Shown in pieces: positions 12,181 through 21,243 of a stretch of DNA of 64,000 nucleotides. The translations under genes and the position numbers were made by a program. Source of the stretch: Gammaproteobacteria bacterium (lineage in GTDB: Bacteria; Pseudomonadota; Gammaproteobacteria; SZUA-152); assembly GCA_011321815.1 (NCBI GenBank), contig DROS01000040.1, forward strand, positions 1-64,000, in the 5' to 3' direction. Within the stretch, counting starts at the first letter, position 1, and each line of letters begins with the position of its first letter. The notes under the pieces are model-generated. The model saw nothing but the letters and a program-made list of their open reading frames with translations, did not search any database and had not been told where the DNA came from.

Positions 12181-13593
12181 TTACAGCACAACGGATGCAG
12201 TATGAAAGGTGTTCCCTGTAGCCACAACCCGAATCAGGGTTTTTTTGCCTGGAACAACTTTGATATCCATGGTTCCTGTTGCCGTGCCATTTTGAAATTG
12301 TAACTGGTATTGCCCTTCCGGCAGGCTGCTACGCAGGATTTGTGCATCCTGGGGGAGTGTCAGCCAGCTGCGCCGGTCGGCCTGCTCGGTGACCACATTG
12401 AACACATCTACCGCCAATTTCCCAAAGCCACCAAGCAATTTTCCACTCTGCTCACTCGCCTGACTCTTGGCAACAAGACGTAAAACCTGCCGGACCATCA
12501 TTCCCGGAAGACGTTCGACCAGCGCCTTTGCCGCCAACGCCTGTACATTCACAATGGGGCTGGTTTCACCGATCAGGGTACCGCCGGACACCGAGACGCT
12601 CAATGGTGAGGGGGCCTGCCACTGCTCCACATACGTGGGAAAGGCAATGGAGCGCACACCATTATCTGTAATCAGGGTAACATCCACGTTCGTTTTTACC
12701 GGGGCAAAACCATGCTCAAACAACAGCACGATTTCCCCTTCATCGGCTTTTGGTGGCGGAATATCATTACCAAACTCTTTTTTGAAGCGCTCGTAGTCTT
12801 CTCTCATCCCCAGGCTTTGCGCCAAGCGCAGCACGTCCCGCTGCACGTAAACATTATCAGGAAAAATCTCCAGTGCTTTTTTGTAATCAATATATGCATC
12901 ATTGGGTTTTCCTGTTGCCTCAAACAAGATGCCCGACATATAAAAGGTATAAGCGTTCTGGAAAGAGTTTTTCACCTGCCCTGCGGCAGCCTGCAAGGAA
13001 GCGAATGAATCCATGAAGCCCTCATTTTTTTCCATTTGCTCACGCGCATCTTCTTCAGCATCGGCGACCTCATCTTCAAAACGCTCCAGCTCATATTGCT
13101 GCTCCTGGTTGGCCCGCCTCACCTCCACCATTGCAGCCTCCAGGTTGTGGGACATCAGGTAGTTCATTGCCTGGAACTGATGCACAAATACCCGCTCGTA
13201 ACCTTCTCCTGTGTAAGGAATGGCATTGTCGCTGGTCAGCAGAGAGGCGCCCTGCGCCGCCGTGTCGGACATGGATATCTTCGCTTTCTCGTCATTTTCC
13301 TCAAAGGCTTCAATAACCCGCTTGAAATCTTCGATACTGGCCTCGGTATCACCAGCCAGTTGCTCTATCCGCCCTCTTTCCATGAGATAAAGGATTTTAT
13401 CCGCATCGTCCTCGCGCCCATCGAGCGCTGTTCGTGCCTTCGTGTACTGCTTGCTTTCCAACTGTAGCTTGATGGGTTGTATCTGTTTCGGGTACGAGGT
13501 AAAAATTGAGCCTGTGGCACATCCACCCAAAAATAATACCATCACCCCCAACAGCATCAGCCGTGGCAGTTTTCTGATTAACAAGTGAGACAT
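12181..13593 (-). CDS. COG3014-family lipoprotein (TPR-like N-terminus)
   Basis: 470 residues with lipobox FLGGC. The N-terminal half (about 45-290) is helical and TPR-like: QYTKARTALDGREDD, GDTEASIEDFKRVIEAFEEN, KPNDAYIDYKKALEIFPDN. It is interrupted by an acidic coiled segment (LERFEDEVADAEEDAREQME). The C-terminal half (about 310-470) is beta-rich: GEIVLLFEHGFAPVKTNV ... YQLQFQNGTATG. From memory this matches the COG3014 group, whose genes often sit beside lpoB and ycfL. The function is unknown; it is probably an outer-membrane lipoprotein acting with LpoB or the CsgG-like protein. A strong GGGGAGGAG site precedes the ATG. Intergenic gaps are 157 bp upstream and 56 bp downstream. Confidence 0.82.
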   Translation of the reverse strand: MSHLLIRKLPRLMLLGVMVLFLGGCATGSIFTSYPKQIQPIKLQLESKQYTKARTALDGREDDADKILYLMERGRIEQLAGDTEASIEDFKRVIEAFEENDEKAKISMSDTAAQGASLLTSDNAIPYTGEGYERVFVHQFQAMNYLMSHNLEAAMVEVRRANQEQQYELERFEDEVADAEEDAREQMEKNEGFMDSFASLQAAAGQVKNSFQNAYTFYMSGILFEATGKPNDAYIDYKKALEIFPDNVYVQRDVLRLAQSLGMREDYERFKKEFGNDIPPPKADEGEIVLLFEHGFAPVKTNVDVTLITDNGVRSIAFPTYVEQWQAPSPLSVSVSGGTLIGETSPIVNVQALAAKALVERLPGMMVRQVLRLVAKSQASEQSGKLLGGFGKLAVDVFNVVTEQADRRSWLTLPQDAQILRSSLPEGQYQLQFQNGTATGTMDIKVVPGKKTLIRVVATGNTFHTASVVL

Positions 13594-13750
13594 GACTCCT
13601 CCCCGGAATCTTTTCGGAAGTCTCTGACAAATTTTCCAGCTGGCATTTGCCGGGGCTTCCTTGTTATTTGATTAATTATTGTTTTTTAATTCCAACACCA
13701 TGACGTCATGAGCAACCAGGCGAGCACCGTGAACTATGCGGCCAAATCAG

Positions 13751-14704
13751 TTACCAGTTCACCGGTTTGTCACTTGAGCCTGGCGTCAGCTCCATTGGCT
13801 CTGCCGCTTCGGGCTCAGCCTGCCGTAAGCGTACCAACGCGCCCTTTTTGATGCTTCCCTCCCCACTGGTAATTTTGGCCTTGGAGAATTTCTTCTGAAT
13901 GGATGTCACTTCTACGACGCCCACTTCTTCCTCCATACTGCCCAGTGACTCGCCGGTATCCGGGTCTATCAATCCTTCCCCCTGTGCCAGCACGGTCAAA
14001 AGATCCCCCACTTCAAAATCAACACCGGAACCACGATTGATATACACCGTATTGCCCGTCACTTTGACTATTTTCAGCGGAAACACACCTGCCACCACAC
14101 CGTTGACGATTTCTTTTACCGTTTTTTCCTTTAAGGCCTCCAAAAATTCATCCGCCGTAAGCTCCCCTTTCGGGTTTCGGTCTTCGTGTTCCACAGTAAA
14201 TTTTTCAGCCGCAACGATTTTTCCGCCACGACTGTCCACAATACGCACATTGACGATCATTTTGCCAACGTAGAGAGAACGGACGGTATCAGTGTAGGGG
14301 ATTTTTTTACGTTTCACCCCGGCTTTCAGCATTTCGATTTTGCCCATTACAAAATAGTCGGCACCAATAAGCTGTCCCATTTTTACCGCGCTCTCCGGTG
14401 AAATATATCCGGATTCACTGAACTCCTGTTCAGTAAGAACGTCTTTCATGCGGCTTCTTTCCACCACATTGAACTTGTTGGTCTTGACCAGATAGGTCAT
14501 GAGATCCGATGACAACAAGCGGGTGGTGTCTTCCACAGTCTGCACCACCACAAAACCGGGGGCAATGGTCACGCTTGCCTTGTCGGCACTGAACTCAAGC
14601 ACCGCAATGGTTGGCCGTGCAGCCATCGCCGCCACAGGAATCGCCAACAATCCAAAAAGAAAAAGGGAATGAAACAACCGGGAAAAACCGTGCGAGAAAA
14701 TCAT
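13751..14704 (-). CDS. CsgG/HfaB-family secreted protein
   Basis: 317 residues with a Sec signal cleaved near AVAAMAA; no Cys at the cleavage site, so it is not a lipoprotein, unlike classical CsgG. The CsgG-type domain spans about 32-200: IAVLEFSADKASV, RLLSSDLMTYLVKTNKFNVVERSRM, 'SPESAVKMGQLIGADYFVMG', VNVRIVDSRGGKIVAAEKF. A C-terminal FlgT-like region follows (VYINRGSGVDFEVGDLLTV). AGGA lies 8 nt before the ATG. It is first in the operon leading to COG3014, ycfL and lpoB. CsgG-type domains form outer-membrane or periplasmic assemblies; the task here is unknown and there are no curli genes nearby. Confidence 0.85.
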   Translation of the reverse strand: MIFSHGFSRLFHSLFLFGLLAIPVAAMAARPTIAVLEFSADKASVTIAPGFVVVQTVEDTTRLLSSDLMTYLVKTNKFNVVERSRMKDVLTEQEFSESGYISPESAVKMGQLIGADYFVMGKIEMLKAGVKRKKIPYTDTVRSLYVGKMIVNVRIVDSRGGKIVAAEKFTVEHEDRNPKGELTADEFLEALKEKTVKEIVNGVVAGVFPLKIVKVTGNTVYINRGSGVDFEVGDLLTVLAQGEGLIDPDTGESLGSMEEEVGVVEVTSIQKKFSKAKITSGEGSIKKGALVRLRQAEPEAAEPMELTPGSSDKPVNW

Positions 14705-15115
14705 GACAAGTTCCTGTTCAAATCGCTAAAGTTAAGGGATCTCTGATGCAGATCCGGACAAAAAACTGAACCCCAAATACTCAAATTCACTATAGGACAG
14801 ACGCATTCAGACACCTTAAGCGAAACAAAACATATACCACATCCGACGGTATCAAAAGAGTCTTGCAGAATAATGTACACTTTTGCTGGCACAAGCCAGT
14901 ATCCGGGCAATTTAACACCCACCCTGAAAGATGATCAAGGCTCAACGCAGACCCGCCAATACTCACGAGCATGCGCATCCTTGTCAAGGTGCATTATTAC
15001 CACTTTGGCCCGGCGCCTCCCGAATACCGGGCGGACAAACACGCAATACTGACTATACAGCCCCATGCCCTTCTACCATAATTGGGTTATGGCATGTCAT
15101 GAAAGGACGTAGATC
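14705..15115. other. 411-bp divergent intergenic region
   Basis: This lies between the CsgG-like operon (-) and ybeL (+) and must hold both promoters. No confident -35/-10 pair was found. One notable string, CTCTGATG followed by TCCGGACAAAAAAC (14741-14766), recurs almost unchanged at 39509-39532. Nothing else was recognised. Confidence 0.5.
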
Positions 15116-15670
15116 ATGAACACTAACAACACCCAGCATTCAAAACAGAAGCCTGGGCAAACAGACAACCACGAGAACAATCGACACACCAATGCCTATG
15201 AGCGCATGCAGGAGCGTGCCCGCCGCTTTCTCGACGAAAATACTCAGGGTTTATTACCAAATCTGGCTGATGCGCTTGAATCTGCAAAAGAGCAGGCAAT
15301 CCATCTCGGAGAGCTCACCAAAGATGAAGCCGAACTGATCAGCGCTTATTTGCGCCGCGACCTGCACGACGCCGGGGAATACATCAAACAGCAACGTGGT
15401 GAGCTGGCGGACTGGCTACGCTTTGATGTTGAACAAATCGAAAAAAAGATCTGGGATTCGCTGTCTCTGCTGGTGGATAAAACCACCATCGAACTGGAAC
15501 AATTGAAAACCCGTGCAGACCGTTTGGGCGAATGGCACACGGGAGAAATCACCGGGCCTGGCACATTGGTATGCAGCAGCTGTGGCGAGCAATTACATTT
15601 TCATAAAACCGGACATATACCGCCTTGTCCCAAATGTCATGCCACGGTGTATAAACGCTCTGGTGATTAG
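15116..15670 (+). CDS. ybeL: YbeL-like zinc-ribbon protein
   Basis: 184 residues of the DUF1451/YbeL family. The helical N-terminal part carries the family pattern 'HLGELTKDEAELISAYLRRDL'. The C-terminal zinc ribbon has two Cys pairs, CSSC and CPKC (LVCSSCGEQLHFHKTG ... PPCPKCHATVYKR). Relative to the E. coli protein it has an extra hydrophilic Asn/His/Gln-rich N-terminus of about 20 residues. AAAGGA precedes the ATG. The molecular role is unknown. E. coli also has ybeL close to leuS and the lnt-miaB string, so its location is ancestral rather than acquired. Its stop is 27 bp from the gdh stop on the other strand. Confidence 0.88.
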   Translation: MNTNNTQHSKQKPGQTDNHENNRHTNAYERMQERARRFLDENTQGLLPNLADALESAKEQAIHLGELTKDEAELISAYLRRDLHDAGEYIKQQRGELADWLRFDVEQIEKKIWDSLSLLVDKTTIELEQLKTRADRLGEWHTGEITGPGTLVCSSCGEQLHFHKTGHIPPCPKCHATVYKRSGD

Positions 15671-15697
15671 AGGGCCTGATTCCTGCCTGCCCATGAC

Positions 15698-17125
15698 TTA
15701 GTAAACGCCAATATCCAGATATGAGCGGGCGATCTTGCGAATGGCGTTGACATATGCCGCCATGCGGTAGCTGGTTATTTTTTTACTTGCCTCCCGTGTT
15801 GCACGCATTTCCTGAAAAGCCTGGCGCATGGAATCATCCAACCCCGAGCGCACTAAATCCAGTTCGCTGGCGCCACCATTGATTTTTTTCCGGAAACGAT
15901 CAGGCACCCGTTTTCCTGTCACTTCTTCCAGCGCATCAATTTGATTTTGTCCACGAATCTCATCATAACGCCGCTGCATGCGCCCGAAACGAATATGCGA
16001 CAAGTTGCGAATCCATTCAAAATAAGAAACGATAACACCGCCGGCATTGGCATAGGCATCAGGAATGACAATAATGCCACGCTCGTTGAGTCTCTCATCT
16101 GCGGCAAAGGTAATGGGGCCATTGGCCGCCTCAATAATAATCTTCGCGCTCACCCTGTCCACGTTGGCAAGATTAATCTGTCCCTCCAGCGCAGCGGGAA
16201 TCAAAATGTCGCAATCCATCTCCAGCGCACGGGTAGAGCTGCCTTCTTCATAACGCCCACCCGAAAAACCACTCAGCGTTTTATTTTCCACCTTGTAACG
16301 ATAAGCCTCTTCGATGGCCAGACCATCTTCATTAACCAGTACACCTTTGCTGTCGGCCACCGCAATCACTTTACAACCATCTTCTTCAAACAAAAATTTT
16401 GATGCGTGATAACCCACATTGCCAAAACCCTGTACCACCACCCGTTTACCACCCAGACCACTCTTCAGCCCTGCCTCTTTCACGGCATCATCATGGCGAA
16501 AAAATTCCTGCAAGGCATATTGCACACCCCGGCCCGTGGCTTCCGTGCGTCCTTGAATACCGCCATGCTCCACCGGTTTGCCCGTAACGCAGGCGGTATA
16601 ATTAATATCATCCGGATTAAGGTGTTTATAAGTATCGGCCATCCAGGCCATTTCACGCTGGCCGGTACCCATATCCGGTGCCGGCACATTGGTGGCCGGA
16701 TTGAGAAAGTCCTTGCGCACCAACTCAAGTGTAAAACGCCGGGTGATCAATTCCATTTCATCCCGGTCATATTTTCGTGGGTCAATCAACAAGCCTCCTT
16801 TGGAACCACCAAAAGGTACATCCACAATAGAACACTTGTAAGTCATCAATGCCGCAAGCGCTTCCACTTCATCCTGATTCACGCAGGGCGCATAACGAAT
16901 ACCCCCTTTGGCGGGCAGGCGATGCGTGCTGTGTACTGCCCGCCAACCGGAAATCACTTCAATCCTGCCACGAATCTTGACGGGAAATTTAACCTGTAAC
17001 ACCGCATTACAGGATTTGATGGCCGCGGCCACATCGGCTGACAAGTCTATGGCTTCAAGAGCATGATCCACCATGCGATCAACACTTTCACGAAAAGAAA
17101 TTTCCTGGCTTTGGCCATCTGACAT
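15698..17125 (-). CDS. Glutamate dehydrogenase (Glu/Leu/Phe/Val dehydrogenase family)
   Basis: 475 residues; AGGAGG sits 5 nt before the ATG. It catalyses reversible oxidative deamination of glutamate to 2-oxoglutarate and ammonia. The N-terminal catalytic domain has the substrate and catalytic lysines in HRLPAKGGIRYAP and MTYKCSIVDVPFGGSKGG. The Rossmann domain has VVVQGFGNVGYHASKFLFEEDG, where the acidic residue pattern would decide NAD versus NADP; I cannot call it firmly. The length is that of the bacterial hexameric type. It is 84 bp downstream of lnt on the same strand. With the ammonium transporter at 22746-23942 it suggests active ammonium handling, though the two are not in one operon. 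Confidence 0.94.
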   Translation of the reverse strand: MSDGQSQEISFRESVDRMVDHALEAIDLSADVAAAIKSCNAVLQVKFPVKIRGRIEVISGWRAVHSTHRLPAKGGIRYAPCVNQDEVEALAALMTYKCSIVDVPFGGSKGGLLIDPRKYDRDEMELITRRFTLELVRKDFLNPATNVPAPDMGTGQREMAWMADTYKHLNPDDINYTACVTGKPVEHGGIQGRTEATGRGVQYALQEFFRHDDAVKEAGLKSGLGGKRVVVQGFGNVGYHASKFLFEEDGCKVIAVADSKGVLVNEDGLAIEEAYRYKVENKTLSGFSGGRYEEGSSTRALEMDCDILIPAALEGQINLANVDRVSAKIIIEAANGPITFAADERLNERGIIVIPDAYANAGGVIVSYFEWIRNLSHIRFGRMQRRYDEIRGQNQIDALEEVTGKRVPDRFRKKINGGASELDLVRSGLDDSMRQAFQEMRATREASKKITSYRMAAYVNAIRKIARSYLDIGVY

Positions 17126-17209
17126 GGCTGCCTCCTGATATTTTGGCCGGAACGGCTGACCGGAATGCGTAAACAGTTAATTTACGTTATGAATAAATAT
17201 CGACATCAT

Positions 17210-18760
17210 TTAGCGTTTATTTACACGTAATGTGCATACAACCAATACCACCAACAATGCAAGCAGCACTGGCCAGTTACCCACCCGTACATAAGGTGTT
17301 GTACCCTGCTGTGGCTGAATTTCCCCATCCAGCACTGCAATCTTGAATTGCGGTGAAGTTGCCAATAACGCCCCATGATGATCAATCACCGCAGACACAC
17401 CATTATTGGTTGCCCGCAACATTGGTCGCGACGTTTCAATGGCGCGCATGCGGGCCATTTGTAAATGCTGATGCGGTGCAAAAGAATCACCAAACCAGGC
17501 ATCATTACTCACATTGACTAAAAACGATGCCGCAGGCAGTGCACGGATCACTTCTTCGCCAAAGGCATCTTCATAACAAATGGACATGCCGATTTTGTTA
17601 TCACCCACTTCCAGCAAGGGTTGTGTCGCTGACCCACGGCTGAAGTCCGCCATTGGGACTTGCAGGATATCCAGCAACCCTCCCAGTACCGATTTAAACG
17701 GAATGTACTCACCAAAAGGCACCAGATGCGCTTTCCGGTAAATTTGTGTGGAAACCTCACCGGCAGCATCAACATCCACACGCACCACACCATTGTAATA
17801 CTGACCGTCATCCTGCCCGGACATTACAGGCAGGCCTGTCAATAACGCCGCACCGCCATTTTTACGTTCTCTGCTAACCAGATTTTCCAAAAAAGACTGT
17901 GCCTGATGGAGATAGGCTGGCAATGCTGTTTCCGGCCAAATGATAATGTCACGATCCCAGCGATCGCTGCTCAGCCGTGTATACAGTTCTATGGTCGGAC
18001 CACGCTGTTCGGGCCGCCATTTTATATTCTGTGGCACGTTTCCCTGGATCAGGCTGGCCGTTACCGGTGTACCTTTGGCCTCTGACCACGCCACTTGCGC
18101 CAAGCCACCCGCCACAAGCCAAACTGCCGGTAATGCGGTCAGTGCGATAACACGCTGTTTGTTTTTATTCATCAACGCATAAAGCAACAGGCTGGCGCTG
18201 AGCGCCACCAACCAGGAAGTACCATATACGCCCAGTACAGGCGCAATACCCACTAGCGGTGAATCCGTCTGGCTATAACCTAAATTCAGCCATGGAAACC
18301 CGGTAAAAATCCAGCCGCGCACCCATTCAAAAAACACCCACAGCGCCGGAACAAGTAACACTAAATAAAAACCATCACTGAGTGCAGAAAAATAACGCCG
18401 TGAGACCCAGCCCAACAGTGCCGGAAAAAGTGCAAGAAACAATACAAACAACAGCGTCGCGGCAGCAGACAAAGCCATGCCCATACTGCCAAAACGGTAA
18501 AAGCTCACCGCTACCCAGGAGATACCCACGGCAAAAAACCCTACGCCAAACAGGTAACCACGAACAAAAGCCTGACGGGGCGAAGCACGTAACCAGAAGT
18601 AAAACAATATCGCGGGCATTATGATCGCGAAAGGAAAAAGGTCAACAGGGGCAAAAGCCAGGGGCAAAGCCGCCCCCGCCAACAAAGGAACAACGTACTG
18701 GCGAATATTAATCTTCGTTGCCCGCAGCACTGCCTGATGTGTCAGCAATTTCAATTTCAT
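17210..18760 (-). CDS. lnt: Apolipoprotein N-acyltransferase
   Basis: Inner-membrane enzyme adding the third acyl chain to lipoproteins. At 516 residues it has about six N-terminal membrane helices (LLAGAALPLAFAPVDLFPFA onward), a periplasmic nitrilase domain and a last helix (VLLALLVVLVVCTL). The catalytic triad positions are visible: Glu in IIWPETALPAY (about 277), Lys in RKAHLVPFGEYIPF (about 344) and Cys in MSICYEDAFGEE (about 396). The chosen ATG makes it overlap corC by 53 bp. A GTG at 18730 (overlap 23 bp) is a good alternative start, and family alignment would favour the shorter form. The order miaB-phoH-ybeY-corC-lnt is the standard gammaproteobacterial one. Confidence 0.95.
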   Translation of the reverse strand: MKLKLLTHQAVLRATKINIRQYVVPLLAGAALPLAFAPVDLFPFAIIMPAILFYFWLRASPRQAFVRGYLFGVGFFAVGISWVAVSFYRFGSMGMALSAAATLLFVLFLALFPALLGWVSRRYFSALSDGFYLVLLVPALWVFFEWVRGWIFTGFPWLNLGYSQTDSPLVGIAPVLGVYGTSWLVALSASLLLYALMNKNKQRVIALTALPAVWLVAGGLAQVAWSEAKGTPVTASLIQGNVPQNIKWRPEQRGPTIELYTRLSSDRWDRDIIIWPETALPAYLHQAQSFLENLVSRERKNGGAALLTGLPVMSGQDDGQYYNGVVRVDVDAAGEVSTQIYRKAHLVPFGEYIPFKSVLGGLLDILQVPMADFSRGSATQPLLEVGDNKIGMSICYEDAFGEEVIRALPAASFLVNVSNDAWFGDSFAPHQHLQMARMRAIETSRPMLRATNNGVSAVIDHHGALLATSPQFKIAVLDGEIQPQQGTTPYVRVGNWPVLLALLVVLVVCTLRVNKR

Positions 18761-19655
18761 CGGCTGGCAATATATTCAATTGCAACAGATGAATACGCCG
18801 ACTGTCAGCACGCAGTACTTTAAATTCAAAACGACCTATTTTGCATTGCTCATCCCGCCTGGGCATCCGGCCAAATTCGCGCATCAGCAAACCACCAACA
18901 GTATCCACACCATCGTCACTGAGTTCAGCATCAAAATACTCGTTAAACTCATCAATGGGCGTCAATGCCTTCAGGGTGAATTGCTGTTCTGAATGTTTGA
19001 CGATAAAAGCATCTTCTGCAAAATCATGTTCGTCTTCGATATCGCCCACAATCTGTTCCAGCACGTCCTCAATGGTCACCAGACCGGCCACACCACCATA
19101 CTCGTCCACCACAATCGCCATGTGATTACGATTGGCGCGAAAATCCTTGAGTAAAATATTGAGTCGTTTGCTTTCCGGAATAAACACTGCGGGGCGCAGC
19201 AGATCGTTCAATTGGAAATGCCGGTTACCATCTTCTGTGGACTTTACATCACGCTCACCGATATAGGCCAGCAGGTCTTTGGCCAGCAAAATGCCGACGA
19301 TTTCATCCCTGGAATCACCCACCACAGGAAAACGTGAATGTGCAGATTCAACCACCACCGGTAAAAAGGTTTCCGGCGACGCAGACTCTTCCACTACAAT
19401 CATTTGCGAGCGCGGCACCATCACATCACGCACCTGCATATCCGCAACGGTGAGCACACCTTCAATCATTGCCAAAGCATCATGATTCAGCAGCCCTTCT
19501 TTTTCAGCTTCACGCAGCACTGCCGCAAGTTGCTCGCGGTCCTTTGGTACAGAAGAAAAGGGTTTGTTCAGCAGAGATTGCGTCAGCCTGCCAAGCCAGG
19601 AATGGTGTTGCTGTCCGTTATCGGCAACAGCCCCATTGGGGTGATCTTCACTCAT
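18708..19655 (-). CDS. corC: CorC/YbeX: CBS-pair and CorC_HlyC domain protein
   Basis: 315 residues, no membrane segments. Domains: a short N-terminal segment, two CBS motifs (VRDVMVPRSQMIVVEE ... FPVVGDSRDEIVGILLAKDLL, and LNILLKDFRANRNHMAIVVDEYGGVAGLVTIEDVLE, about 75-200), then the CorC_HlyC transporter-associated domain (FDAELSDDGVDTVGGLLMREFG, about 230-300). YbeX-type proteins have been linked to Mg/Co homeostasis and, more recently, to ribosome metabolism alongside ybeY; the exact activity is unsettled. It lies between ybeY and lnt. Confidence 0.94.
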   Translation of the reverse strand: MSEDHPNGAVADNGQQHHSWLGRLTQSLLNKPFSSVPKDREQLAAVLREAEKEGLLNHDALAMIEGVLTVADMQVRDVMVPRSQMIVVEESASPETFLPVVVESAHSRFPVVGDSRDEIVGILLAKDLLAYIGERDVKSTEDGNRHFQLNDLLRPAVFIPESKRLNILLKDFRANRNHMAIVVDEYGGVAGLVTIEDVLEQIVGDIEDEHDFAEDAFIVKHSEQQFTLKALTPIDEFNEYFDAELSDDGVDTVGGLLMREFGRMPRRDEQCKIGRFEFKVLRADSRRIHLLQLNILPADEIEIADTSGSAAGNED

Positions 19656-19716
19656 ATTGATTTATACATGCCCTGATATTGGTTGTGCATTATTGTACTC
19701 AGCCTGAATCCGTAAG

Positions 19717-20205
19717 TTATACCGAATACGGGTTCGCATAACCCAGCCCGGCCAGTACCACTATTTCCAGTGATTCCATTTTTTGTGCGTCATTGTCCTG
19801 TATATGGTCGTAGCCCAGCAAATGCAGGGTGCCATGCACAATCATGTGCGCCCAATGTGCGGTCAGCGTTTTGCGCTGTTCGGCCGCTTCCTGCATGACC
19901 ACGGCTGCGCATACCACAACATCACCCAGTTCCCGTTCTGTCCGATCAATGGGCATACCCGGTGGTGATTCAAAAGGAAAAGACAACACATTGGTCGGCC
20001 CTGTTTTTTGCCGGTATTGCTGATTCAGTTCAGTCATTTCATTAACATCGACAATGCGCACAGTCATTTGTGTCTCTGCTGTTGTCGTCAATCTGCTTGC
20101 TTCAGCCTGTTGCATAACGGCATCCACCCAGGTTTGTATGTGCCCGACATCAGGCACGCCCTGTTGCGGGGCATTTTCCAGCGCCATTTGCACATCCACC
20201 TGCAT
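19717..20205 (-). CDS. ybeY: Endoribonuclease YbeY (rRNA maturation)
   Basis: 162 residues if started at the ATG (20203-20205); a GTG directly before it (20206-20208) is an equally possible start. The metal-binding signature is [15 protein letters not shown], with three His residues in the spacing expected for the YbeY zinc site. The N-terminal segment '[21 protein letters not shown]' followed by [10 protein letters not shown] is also typical. YbeY acts in 16S rRNA 3'-end maturation and ribosome quality control. The start directly abuts the phoH stop (TAA GTG ATG), suggesting translational coupling. Confidence 0.95.
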   Translation of the reverse strand: MQVDVQMALENAPQQGVPDVGHIQTWVDAVMQQAEASRLTTTAETQMTVRIVDVNEMTELNQQYRQKTGPTNVLSFPFESPPGMPIDRTERELGDVVVCAAVVMQEAAEQRKTLTAHWAHMIVHGTLHLLGYDHIQDNDAQKMESLEIVVLAGLGYANPYSV

Positions 20206-20208
20206 CAC

Positions 20209-21207
20209 TTAACGCTCTTTGGGGTCAGTGCCGGATTCCGTTTTTTCATAGGCTTCATACGCCACCACCACTTTTTGCACCAACGGGTGACGCACCACAT
20301 CCCGGGACTGAAAAAAAGTGAAGCTGACGCCTTTCACATCCTTCAGTACTTCCACGACATGACGCAGCCCGGAACGGGTGTTTTTGGGTAAATCCACTTG
20401 CGTGACATCCCCCGTGACCACTGCTGTCGAACCAAAACCGATGCGTGTCAAAAACATTTTCATCTGTTCAACAGTCGTGTTTTGCGCCTCGTCCAGGATA
20501 ATATACGAATCATTGAGTGTACGGCCACGCATGTAGGCCAGGGGGGCAACTTCAATCACATTGCGCTCGATAAATTTATCAACCCGCTCGAAACCCAGCA
20601 TTTCATACAATGCGTCATACAGCGGTCGCAAATAGGGGTCGACTTTTTGCGCCAGGTCACCCGGCAAAAAACCCAGCCGTTCGCCAGCTTCCACGGCTGG
20701 CCGTACCAGCACAATACGCTGCACCGTCTGTTTTTCCAGTGCCTCCACTGCACAGGCGACGGCCAGATAAGTTTTGCCGGTACCTGCCGGGCCCACACCA
20801 AAGTTAATATCGTGGGTGAGCACATTGTGTAAATAACGGCGCTGGCTGGCGCTACGCCCTCTGATAATGCCTTGACGGGTGGTGATGCTGATACCAGCCT
20901 TATCGGCTTCCGCACTTTCATCCGCATTATCATGGGACTGTGTTTCCTGCAAGAGCAGGTGTACCCGCTCTGCTTTCAACTCACCCTGAGCCGTGTCGGC
21001 ATAAAGCTGCATCAGCACCTGTTCTGCGGCGCGCACCGGGGCGCTGTCGCCCAGCACGGTAAAATTATTGCCGCGATTGTTCACTTCCACGCCAAGACGC
21101 TCTTCCACCAGACGCAGGTGCTCATTAAATTGACCACACAAGTTGGCCAGTCGCAGATTATCGGCGGGTTCGAGGGTAAAACTTCGGGAATCGGGCTGAT
21201 CGTTCAA
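20209..21207 (-). CDS. ybeZ: PhoH-like P-loop ATPase YbeZ
   Basis: 332 residues from a TTG start (codon 21205-21207); no ATG lies nearby in frame, and the alignment to E. coli YbeZ begins here (ITLEPADN versus FTLEPADN). Walker A is VGPAGTGKTYLA; Walker B is YIILDEAQNTT. Other family segments are RPAVEAGERLGFLPGDL and VTGDVTQVDLP. Ahead of the PhoH domain is the N-terminal KH-like region 'LVEERLGVEVNNRGNNFTVL'. It is predicted to be an RNA-linked ATPase working with YbeY. The gene follows miaB by 36 bp. Confidence 0.95.
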   Translation of the reverse strand: MNDQPDSRSFTLEPADNLRLANLCGQFNEHLRLVEERLGVEVNNRGNNFTVLGDSAPVRAAEQVLMQLYADTAQGELKAERVHLLLQETQSHDNADESAEADKAGISITTRQGIIRGRSASQRRYLHNVLTHDINFGVGPAGTGKTYLAVACAVEALEKQTVQRIVLVRPAVEAGERLGFLPGDLAQKVDPYLRPLYDALYEMLGFERVDKFIERNVIEVAPLAYMRGRTLNDSYIILDEAQNTTVEQMKMFLTRIGFGSTAVVTGDVTQVDLPKNTRSGLRHVVEVLKDVKGVSFTFFQSRDVVRHPLVQKVVVAYEAYEKTESGTDPKER

Positions 21208-21243
21208 ACCGGGAAAGAGAGTTCCTTGGACATAGGGGACAGG

